Positions 7,334 to 11,453 of a stretch of DNA of 11,453 bases are shown here, piece by piece. The notes below the pieces were generated by a model. That model worked only from the letters and a program-made list of their open reading frames with translations. It searched no databases and had not been told where the DNA came from. How positions within the stretch are numbered: position 1 is the stretch's first letter; each line of letters opens with the position of its first letter. This stretch comes from an uncultured bacterium (GTDB taxonomy: Bacteria > Bacillota_I > Bacilli_A > RF39 > UBA660), in NCBI GenBank assembly GCA_949286645.1, contig CASEDN010000161.1, forward strand, positions 1 to 11,453, in the 5' to 3' direction. The position numbers and the translations under genes were made by a program.

Positions 7334-7794
7334 TATAAAACATGTTTATAATTAACTGCTTCATTTTCATCATAACAACTATCTAAAATTTCGCAATCAA
7401 ACTTATTTTTATCAAAAGTTGGAAAATAAGTATCCGCTTCATATTCTTTATCTATTTCTGTTAAATACATTTCTAAAACATAATCAATAAATCGCGAATA
7501 TATACTGGCACCACCAATAACAAATCCATTTTTTTCATTTTTTAATAATTCATTAATATCATGATATACTATTATATCTTCAGGATATTTCATTTCTGAT
7601 TTTGTAAGTACAACATGTCTCCTTTTAGGAAGCATTTTAGGCAATGATTCAAATGTTTTTCTTCCCATAATAATTGTATTATTAGTAGTTATTTTTCTAA
7701 AGAAAAGCAAATCTTCAGGTAAATACCAAGGTAGTTTATTTTCTTTTCCTAATTCACCATTTCTTCCTACTGCTGCAATCAATGACAATGACAC
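7309..7794 (-). CDS. folA: Dihydrofolate reductase
   Basis: This cytoplasmic enzyme reduces dihydrofolate to tetrahydrofolate with NADPH, feeding thymidylate, purine and formyl-methionine synthesis; it is the trimethoprim target. At 161 residues it has the usual bacterial length. Motifs appear in order: SLIAAVGRNGELG (residues 4-16), LPWYLPEDL (21-29) with D28 as the active-site acid, GRKTFES (44-50), VIGGASIY (92-99) for NADPH, and YLTEID (110-115). The start is a GTG at 7792-7794 with AGAGGTGA about seven bases away; an in-frame TTG two codons later would be too far from that site. No thymidylate synthase gene is adjacent in the window. It is transcribed alone, tail to tail with the membrane protein gene. 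Confidence 0.97.
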   Translation of the reverse strand: MSLSLIAAVGRNGELGKENKLPWYLPEDLLFFRKITTNNTIIMGRKTFESLPKMLPKRRHVVLTKSEMKYPEDIIVYHDINELLKNEKNGFVIGGASIYSRFIDYVLEMYLTEIDKEYEADTYFPTFDKNKFDCEILDSCYDENEAVNYKHVLYKRKRSYF

Positions 7795-7816
7795 AAACTC
7801 ACCTCTTTCATAAAAA

Positions 7817-7822
7817 ATTATA
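7817..7822 (-). promoter_or_regulatory. -10 box of the dihydrofolate reductase promoter
   Basis: A perfect TATAAT on the minus strand about 23 bases upstream of the GTG start. No good -35 hexamer is found at 16-18 bases, so this is a partial match only. Confidence 0.5.
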
Positions 7823-7905
7823 CTATATTAAAACTCAAAAGTAATAATAAACTATTAATTTTTAACATTTTTCTTAAAAAATTACTTTCTTTTTTTTCTG
7901 TTCTA

Positions 7906-7914
7906 TGCTATATT
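7906..7914 (+). promoter_or_regulatory. Extended -10 promoter of tRNA-Lys
   Basis: TGC-TATATT (7906-7914), a TGN extended -10 element, lies 19 bases before tRNA-Lys. The preceding region is T-rich without a clear -35 box. Confidence 0.6.
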
Positions 7915-7933
7915 ATATGAGTAATAAGTTTAT

Positions 7934-8009
7934 GGGCTGTTAGCTCAGTTGGTAGAGCAATTGACTCTTAATCAATGGGTCTAGGGTTCGAATCCCTAAC
8001 AGCCCACCA
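7934..8009 (+). tRNA. tRNA-Lys(CUU)
   Basis: The acceptor stem GGGCTGT/ACAGCCC has one G-U-free perfect pairing. The anticodon stem is ATTGA/TCAAT with loop CTCTTAA, giving anticodon CTT (7967-7969). The T-loop is GGTTCGAATCC and CCA is encoded (8007-8009). It stands alone with its own promoter and terminator. Confidence 0.97.
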
Positions 8010-8022
8010 TATATAGAGATTC

Positions 8023-8052
8023 AACTAGGTCTTTTGGCTTAGTTTTATTTTA
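8023..8052 (+). terminator. Terminator of tRNA-Lys
   Basis: AACTAGGT (8023-8030) pairs with GCTTAGTT (8037-8044) using two G-U pairs, around CTTTTG. TTATTTTA follows. It lies between tRNA-Lys and the metallophosphoesterase gene, about 30 bases before its start codon. A promoter for that gene must therefore overlap this hairpin, or the gene depends on read-through. Confidence 0.6.
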
Positions 8053-8081
8053 CAAATAAATATACAGGGGGAAAATATATT

Positions 8082-9140
8082 ATGATGTCAGAGCAAACAA
8101 CAAAATTGATAGAGCTAATAAATGAAGGAAAAACTTGCAATGAGATATGCCATATCCTAAATATTTCAAATAAGCAACTTTATAATAACTTGACTATTTT
8201 ACAGAATAAAGGTTTTCATTATAGAAGAAAATATTATTCTAATGGTGCAATAAAGTATGAACCTATTACATCTGTTAGGATGTTAGATGACGTTTATACA
8301 AGTAATGAAAAATCTATAATAACCTCTCCTGATGAGTTAGAACTTAAAGTTTTATTAATTTCTGATTTACATTATGGTAATAAATTTGAAAGAAGCGATT
8401 TAGTAGATAGAGCTTTTAACTATTGTATAAAAAATGACATACATATTATTTTCTTATGTGGAGATATGATAGATGGTACAATTACTCATGCAGAACAATA
8501 TATTTCAAATGTCTACGAACAAATTGAACACTTCGTTAAAGATTATCATTTTGATAAGAATATTTTAACTTTTAGTGTTGGGGGTAATCATGATGAAACT
8601 GGATTAAGAAAAAGTGGACAAAATATAATTGAAATATTAAGAAATTACAGGCACGATATTATAATCAGTAATTATAATAATTTTTTTATAAATATTAAAA
8701 ATGATCAAATACAACTATTCCATAACACCCACAAAGGTAAATTAATTAAATCAAAATCATCAATTATTCTTCATGGTCATAGTCATAAATATAGTTGTGA
8801 ACAAGAAAAAAGTAAAATATTACACATATATGTCCCTGCTTTGTCTGATTTGAACTTTAATCAACCAATACCAACTGCTATTCAAATGATACTCCAATTT
8901 GATAAAGGCTACATATATGATGTTTATTTAAACCAGATATATTTTGGAGATAATGATTATATTTTAAATGAAGTAAAATTTAACTTGCTAAGAGGTAGAC
9001 ATATCGAAATTCCTAATACACTTAATGAAGAAAAAGAAAGAAAAGAAATTTTTGATGATTATACTAAAGAATCAACTATAGATGATAGTAAAAAACTAGT
9101 AAAAAAAGCCAGAAAGATTAAGTCAAATAGAGAAATTTAA
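8082..9140 (+). CDS. Helix-turn-helix domain fused to calcineurin-like metallophosphoesterase
   Basis: A 352-residue predicted soluble protein. Residues about 5-50 read as a DNA-binding-type helix-turn-helix (INEGKTCNEICHILNISNKQ, then a second helix). A metallophosphoesterase domain then carries its metal ligand motifs in order: SDLH (D95, H97), GDMID (D128), GNHD (N169, H170) and HGHSH (H231, H233). The likely reaction is two-metal hydrolysis of a phosphodiester or phosphomonoester; the substrate is unknown. The tail after about 300 is charged and helical, rich in Lys/Glu, and ends KKARKIKSNREI. The start uses the first of two adjacent ATGs, with AGGGGG ten bases upstream. The gene sits 72 bases after tRNA-Lys, a typical landing site for acquired DNA. 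Its frequent ATA isoleucine codons look different by eye from the adjacent membrane-protein gene, but this was not counted. Confidence 0.85.
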   Translation: MMSEQTTKLIELINEGKTCNEICHILNISNKQLYNNLTILQNKGFHYRRKYYSNGAIKYEPITSVRMLDDVYTSNEKSIITSPDELELKVLLISDLHYGNKFERSDLVDRAFNYCIKNDIHIIFLCGDMIDGTITHAEQYISNVYEQIEHFVKDYHFDKNILTFSVGGNHDETGLRKSGQNIIEILRNYRHDIIISNYNNFFINIKNDQIQLFHNTHKGKLIKSKSSIILHGHSHKYSCEQEKSKILHIYVPALSDLNFNQPIPTAIQMILQFDKGYIYDVYLNQIYFGDNDYILNEVKFNLLRGRHIEIPNTLNEEKERKEIFDDYTKESTIDDSKKLVKKARKIKSNREI

Positions 9141-9160
9141 TAAAAGATATGGATTACAAT

Positions 9161-9200
9161 AAAGATAGGTAAAAATCATCTTAGCTATCTTTTCTTATAT
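9161..9200. terminator. Shared terminator between metallophosphoesterase and DUF4186 genes
   Basis: AAAGATAG (9161-9168) pairs with CTATCTTT (9185-9192) around a 16-base loop. TCTTATATT follows on the plus strand; the minus-strand side is less T-rich. The TAG stop of the convergent DUF4186 gene (9185-9187) forms the start of the right arm. The large loop makes it a moderate candidate. Confidence 0.55.
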
Positions 9201-9544
9201 TCATTTGTTATCCATGTCATAATTACTTTTACGATATAATCCACTTCCATATCAGTTAATTCTCTATTTTTGGGAATACCATACCATTTATTTAAACAAC
9301 CTCTACAACAGGTAGCAGTTGCATGTTCTGCTATAAAAACAGGATGTCCTCTCATAGGTGTTTGTTTACCATCATTAGGAATAACACTTGGCTTTAATCT
9401 TTTATTTATAAAGTCATAAGCATGTTCTTTAACTTTGTCTAATCCTTTTTTATCAATATATTCTATATCTTTTTCTTTAAGATGAAAACTACTTCTAAAC
9501 TTTGACTTAGATAATCTATATAATAAATAATTTATATCTTGCAT
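9185..9544 (-). CDS. DUF4186 family protein
   Basis: A small 119-residue soluble protein that I recognise as DUF4186, a widespread family of unknown function. The conserved block LSKSKFRSSFHL (11-22) is followed by HAYDFI (41-46), NDGKQTPMRGHPVFIAEHATATC (57-79 region) and CCRGCLNKWYGI (79-90). C79, C80 and C83 with H67 and H74 could bind a metal; that is inference from residue pattern only. The start ATG has GAAGGTG six bases upstream. It is divergent from the DNA glycosylase gene with a 60-base gap and convergent with the metallophosphoesterase gene. No membrane segment or signal peptide is seen. Confidence 0.85.
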   Translation of the reverse strand: MQDINYLLYRLSKSKFRSSFHLKEKDIEYIDKKGLDKVKEHAYDFINKRLKPSVIPNDGKQTPMRGHPVFIAEHATATCCRGCLNKWYGIPKNRELTDMEVDYIVKVIMTWITNEYKKR

Positions 9545-9556
9545 TAAAACACCTTC

Positions 9557-9585
9557 TTTACAAAAACACTTTCTATAATTATACT
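9557..9585 (+). promoter_or_regulatory. Sigma-A-type promoter of the DNA glycosylase gene
   Basis: TTTACA (9557-9562), a 17-base spacer, and TATACT (9580-9585). Transcription would start near 9592, which gives a very short leader before the GAGGTGG ribosome site. It overlaps the 5' region of the divergent DUF4186 gene. Confidence 0.7.
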
Positions 9586-9604
9586 ACCACATGAGGTGGT
9601 ATTT

Positions 9605-10096
9605 TTGAAAGTAGTTCATCCATTAAAACCAATTTATAATAGTGAGTCTAAAGTTTTAATATTAGGTAGTTTTCCTTCCATTAAATCAAGAGAAAATAAT
9701 TTTTATTATGGGAATCCTAAAAATAGATTTTGGTCTACTTTAGAAAAGGTCTTTAATGAAGATATTGGAAGTTCTAATCAAGATAGGGAAAAGTTTCTCT
9801 TAACTCATAAAATCGCTCTTTTTGATGTCGTATATAGTTGTAATATAACAGCATCAAGTGATAGTAGTATTAAAGATGTTATACCTAATGATATTAAGAA
9901 AATTGTTGATAATAGTAATATTGAAGCGATATTTACAACTGGTACTAAGGCATATAGTTTATATAATAAATATCTTCTTAAAAATGTTGGAATAGAAGCG
10001 ATTAAACTTCCATCTCCATCCCCTGCTAATTGTAAAAGAGGGATAGAAGAAGTATTAGTTAATAGTTATAGCAAAATAAAAGAATACTTAGATTAA
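9605..10096 (+). CDS. DNA-deoxyinosine (hypoxanthine) glycosylase-like, UDG superfamily family 6
   Basis: A base-excision repair enzyme expected to remove deaminated bases, chiefly hypoxanthine, from DNA. The 163-residue protein opens with HPLKPIYN, followed by VLILGSFPS (17-25) and YYGNPKNRFW (34-43). This N-terminal block is characteristic of the family and carries the proposed catalytic Asn. FDVVYSCN and the late LPSPSPAN (135-142) motif of the superfamily follow. Start choice: TTG at 9605-9607 has GAGGTGG five bases away and gives a protein starting MKVVHPL, like family members. An in-frame GTG at 9596 would lie inside that ribosome site. An ATG at 9591 is out of frame. The gene is transcribed alone. 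Substrate preference between hypoxanthine and uracil cannot be read from the sequence. Confidence 0.87.
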   Translation: MKVVHPLKPIYNSESKVLILGSFPSIKSRENNFYYGNPKNRFWSTLEKVFNEDIGSSNQDREKFLLTHKIALFDVVYSCNITASSDSSIKDVIPNDIKKIVDNSNIEAIFTTGTKAYSLYNKYLLKNVGIEAIKLPSPSPANCKRGIEEVLVNSYSKIKEYLD

Positions 10097-10120
10097 TTTA
10101 GTCTAAGTATTTTATTTAAC
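10083..10120. terminator. Bidirectional terminator between glycosylase and CopZ-like genes
   Basis: AATACTTAGA (10083-10092) pairs perfectly with TCTAAGTATT (10102-10111) around a nine-base loop that holds the glycosylase stop codon. TTATTTAA follows on the plus strand and CTTTTATTTTGC on the minus strand, so it can serve both convergent genes. Confidence 0.85.
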
Positions 10121-10330
10121 AACTTCTTCACTATTTACAGGAAAATCAAGATTATTAAGTAGTTCTTTAATTTTTTCACTTACTTTCTCATTTTTAGACT
10201 CTACAATAACTTCTCCAGTATTATAATCGGCTTCAACATCTTTAACTCCTTTTATCATCTTTAAAGAGTTTTTTATTCTATTTTCACATCCTGTGCAATG
10301 CATATTAGAAACATTATATTTTATTTTCAT
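10112..10330 (-). CDS. Heavy-metal-associated domain protein, CopZ-like
   Basis: A 72-residue single HMA domain with the metal-binding motif NMHCTGCENRI (C12 and C15). The usual beta-alpha-beta-beta-alpha-beta content follows (SLKMIKGVKDVEADYNTGEVIV). Such proteins carry Cu(I) or another soft metal in the cytoplasm to a P-type ATPase or regulator. No copA or copY neighbour is present; the P-type ATPase in this window is not of the heavy-metal class, so the partner lies elsewhere. The start ATG follows AAAGG by six bases. No clear copper operator is seen upstream. Metal identity is unknown. Confidence 0.88.
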   Translation of the reverse strand: MKIKYNVSNMHCTGCENRIKNSLKMIKGVKDVEADYNTGEVIVESKNEKVSEKIKELLNNLDFPVNSEEVVK

Positions 10331-10429
10331 TATTAACCTTTCCTTTCTTTATAATTACAAACAAAATTTCTATTAAAAAATGTATCTTGTTCGATTATTT
10401 TATTTTAATATATATGTTACATTATTAAT
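10331..10429. other. Intergenic spacer 5' of the CopZ-like gene
   Basis: Very AT-rich. It should hold the minus-strand promoter of the CopZ-like gene (a weak TATAAA near the ribosome site). It may also hold a weak plus-strand promoter for the structured unit that follows: TTGTTC at 10387-10392, a 16-base spacer, then TATATA. No convincing consensus is found for either. Confidence 0.35.
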
Positions 10430-10503
10430 GGAATATCTAGTTGTTTAGGTACTATCCCCCTAACTTATACTAATTTATATAATGTGAAAGGGGAATTGAT
10501 AAT

Positions 10504-10596
10504 ATGAGAAAAACAGAGAAATATCTGTGCAACATCATTATATTACTTATCATTGTAATTATTATCATTCTAATAAAATTAGTACCAACTACTTGA
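10504..10596 (+). CDS. Candidate 30-residue hydrophobic membrane peptide
   Basis: The peptide starts MRKTEKYLCN, continues with about 14 residues of almost only Ile, Leu and Val, and ends KLVPTT. It would form a single membrane helix with a positively charged N-terminus, like type I toxin peptides (Ibs, Fst-like). AAAGGGG (10487-10493) precedes the ATG by about 10 bases, a rather long spacing. That GGGG can pair with the CCCC at 10456-10460, so the ribosome site may be masked. The TGA stop sits in a hairpin loop at 10591-10595; it is the only TGA stop among genes in the window, a mild argument against a real gene. No homolog is recognised. Low-complexity AT-rich DNA can produce such frames by chance. 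Confidence 0.4.
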   Translation: MRKTEKYLCNIIILLIIVIIIILIKLVPTT

Positions 10597-10637
10597 GTCG
10601 GTACCATCTTTTAAATTAAATTTTAAGGGATAGTACC
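10582..10637 (+). repeat. Competing internal hairpins built from a GGTAC-ATC repeat
   Basis: GTACC (10582-10586) can pair with GGTAC (10600-10604), extended by ACT/AGT, around the stop codon. Alternatively 10600-10615 (GGTACCATCTTTTAAA) pairs with 10622-10637 over 16 positions with one mismatch. The second partner is the same right arm used by the terminator and by the long-range stem. These foldings exclude one another. Confidence 0.5.
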
Positions 10638-10669
10638 TAACATAGGAAAACTAGGTATTCCCTTTTTTT
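10627..10669 (+). terminator. Terminator closing the small unit
   Basis: GGGA-TA-GTACCTA (10627-10639) pairs with TAGGTA-TTCCC (10651-10662) with a small bulge. TTTTTTT follows at 10663-10669. The T-run gives the unit a plus-strand direction. No plus-strand gene follows it within the window. Confidence 0.72.
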
Positions 10670-10670
10670 A

Positions 10671-10758
10671 TTTATATGTAAATTTTCTTTACGTATTCAT
10701 CATATCATAAATATGTCTTATTTTCAACTGGCTTTTATACCTTAATTTTATCTTAATT
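10671..10758. repeat. AT-rich spacer with a tandem 11-base repeat
   Basis: TTAATTTTATC occurs twice in direct tandem at 10742-10763, running into the stop codon of the next gene. ATTTTATCT/AGATAAAAT can form a 9-bp hairpin at 10756-10780, but no T-run follows on the minus strand. Nothing else is recognisable here. Confidence 0.4.
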
Positions 10759-11334
10759 TTATCTTTTCATTAGATAAAATTCTTTGCCTTTTTCACTATC
10801 AGTATCATGAACCATATGATAAGAAAATCCATCGCTTAACATTTGAAGAATATCTTCTTTAATACTTAATGTTTTATCATTTTTATCATTTTTATCAGCT
10901 ACAAAACCGATAAACATGTTAGGAAAGTTCTTTGCACATGATAGTCTTATGATTTGTGATACTTCATTACGACTAAATTCATCCATAAATACAACACCTG
11001 TATCAAATTCAGAAATATCTGGATATCTATAACCATGAGGTGTATATGGTAGCTTTGGTCTATGATATCTAAAATAATCATCTGCTTCTAATGTTTTAGG
11101 AACAGTTATTGTCGCATCAGCTTCAAGATAACCTAAAGCACCTTTTATATCATATTCTTCTAACTCACTATAAATAACTTTTCTAGATAATAGAAATTGC
11201 TTATATTCTCTTACATATTGTGACATAGAATTAGGTACAGATTGAACTAACTCTAAAGTTTGATAATAGTTTTCAGGATTATATCCATTAGACCTAATAA
11301 AGTCATAGAATAATTTTGAATCATTATTATTCAT
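10759..11334 (-). CDS. Uncharacterised soluble protein
   Basis: I do not recognise this 191-residue protein. It has no membrane segment or signal peptide. It begins MNNNDSKLFYDFIRSNGYNP and is rich in Tyr, Asp and Ser. The central region has HRPKLPYTPHGYRYPD (about 91-106), then FDTGVVFMDEFSRNEVSQII (about 110-129), which looks like a strand-turn-helix. A small KNDKNDK repeat (about 148-154) follows. Start choice: the ATG at 11332-11334 has AGGGGG eight bases upstream, whereas an in-frame TTG at 11352 lies upstream of that site and is rejected. The gene has a perfect consensus promoter and so is probably well expressed. Its product is a real but unknown protein. Confidence 0.78.
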   Translation of the reverse strand: MNNNDSKLFYDFIRSNGYNPENYYQTLELVQSVPNSMSQYVREYKQFLLSRKVIYSELEEYDIKGALGYLEADATITVPKTLEADDYFRYHRPKLPYTPHGYRYPDISEFDTGVVFMDEFSRNEVSQIIRLSCAKNFPNMFIGFVADKNDKNDKTLSIKEDILQMLSDGFSYHMVHDTDSEKGKEFYLMKR

Positions 11335-11365
11335 TTTTAAATCCCCCTTCAATGAAATTGGCTAT

Positions 11366-11394
11366 ATTATATCAAAAAGTATATAATTTGTCAA
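11366..11394 (-). promoter_or_regulatory. Perfect-consensus sigma-A promoter of the hypothetical gene
   Basis: On the minus strand TTGACA (11394-11389) is followed by a 17-base spacer and TATAAT (11371-11366). Both hexamers are exact and the spacing is ideal. Transcription should start near 11359, leaving about 25 bases of leader with a strong AGGGGG site. It begins only four bases after the stop codon of the upstream gene. Confidence 0.9.
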
Positions 11395-11397
11395 AGT

Positions 11398-11453
11398 TTA
11401 AAAATCTATACTATCAAGATATTCTCTTGCAACATCTCTTGGATTTTCTCCTA
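11398..11453 (-). CDS. C-terminal end of a gene, possibly an osmoprotectant ABC transporter protein
   Basis: Only the last 17 codons are in the window, reading GENPRDVAREYLDSIDF then TAA. The pattern G-x-x-P-x-x-V-A-x-E-(F/Y)-L resembles the C-terminal tail of glycine-betaine/choline substrate-binding domains (OpuBC/OpuCC type, often fused to the permease). With so few residues this is a tentative guess. No terminator is seen between it and the next promoter. Confidence 0.4.
   Translation of the reverse strand, partial: GENPRDVAREYLDSIDF

Larger units (their letters stand above)
10430..10670 (+). ncRNA. Candidate structured small-RNA or small-peptide unit with long inverted-repeat ends
   Basis: No ordinary gene covers this stretch. 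The left arm (10430-10458) is complementary to the right arm (10627-10661) in two blocks. GGAATATCTAGTT pairs with AACTAGGTATTCC over 13 bp with one G-U. TTAGGTACTATCCC pairs perfectly with GGGATAGTACCTAA over 14 bp. Inside lies a short open frame with its own ribosome site, and the right arm doubles as a terminator hairpin followed by seven T. This looks like a free-standing plus-strand transcript of about 240 bases. It could be a type I toxin-like mRNA, a structured RNA, or a small palindrome-ended repeat element; no flanking direct repeats are seen. The structure is directly visible; the function is not. Confidence 0.45.

Noticed and set aside
7934..9140. Integrated island with attachment site at tRNA-Lys
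   Set aside because: No integrase is present and I saw no repeat of the tRNA 3' end (GGTTCGAATCCCTAACAG) downstream in the window.
10112..10330. Copper export operon with the P-type ATPase at 4032
   Set aside because: The ATPase lacks the CPC motif and CxxC domains of copper pumps and lies several unrelated genes away.
10598..10669. T-box leader (antiterminator plus terminator with TGGNACC)
   Set aside because: The AGGGATAGTACC...TTCCCTTTTTTT layout is reminiscent of one, but the TGG that pairs with the tRNA CCA end is TAG here. No specifier loop is recognisable and no plus-strand gene follows.
10756..10780. Terminator for the 191-residue hypothetical gene
   Set aside because: The 9-bp hairpin includes the final codons, but the minus-strand sequence after it is TAAGATAAAATT, without a T-run.
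1..11453. Mycoplasma-type code with TGA as tryptophan
   Set aside because: Tryptophans in the clear genes are TGG, and all main reading frames are intact with TGA counted as stop.

Overview
The window is AT-rich throughout. It has Firmicutes-type Shine-Dalgarno sites (AGGAGG, AAGGGGG), sigma-A-like promoters and many hairpin-plus-T-run terminators. Gene content and codon choice fit a low-GC Firmicute, perhaps a gut lineage near Erysipelotrichia or the uncultured RF39-type Bacilli; that placement is inference. The eleven ordinary genes end in TAA or TAG, and tryptophan is read as TGG, so the standard bacterial code fits.

Layout. At 1-831 (-) lies a nearly complete RluA-family pseudouridine synthase. 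At 903-2555 (-) is a membrane-anchored aryl-sulfate sulfotransferase, separated from it by a terminator. At 2684-3226 (+) are two tRNA transcription units: Ile(GAU)-Asn(GUU)-Glu(UUC) with its own promoter and terminator, then Ser(GCU) with a near-consensus promoter. A shared terminator leads to an uncharacterised minus-strand gene (3252-3971) with a possible nuclease-like signature. At 4032-6365 (-) is a CtpE/Exp7-type cation P-type ATPase, divergent from a four-helix membrane protein of unknown role (6461-7312, +). That protein meets dihydrofolate reductase (7309-7794, -) tail to tail, the two stop codons sharing CTAG. Then tRNA-Lys(CUU) precedes a helix-turn-helix plus metallophosphoesterase protein (8082-9140, +). 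A DUF4186 protein (9185-9544, -) is divergent from a family-6 type uracil/hypoxanthine-DNA glycosylase (9605-10096, +). A CopZ-like metal-binding protein (10112-10330, -) follows. After a non-coding stretch comes a hypothetical gene with a perfect-consensus promoter (10759-11334, -) and the last codons of a gene that may be an osmoprotectant ABC transporter (11398-11453, -).

The window is mostly a set of short independent units rather than one pathway: RNA maturation, translation, folate metabolism, DNA repair and ion handling. Nearly every gene has its own terminator, several shared between convergent genes with stop codons inside the hairpin.

The least ordinary stretch is 10430-10670. It looks like a free-standing transcription unit of about 240 bases that encodes a 30-residue, extremely hydrophobic peptide. 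It is bracketed by long inverted repeats that can also form several competing hairpins, and it ends in a T-run terminator. The arrangement resembles a type I toxin mRNA or a small structured RNA element, but nothing in the window proves either.
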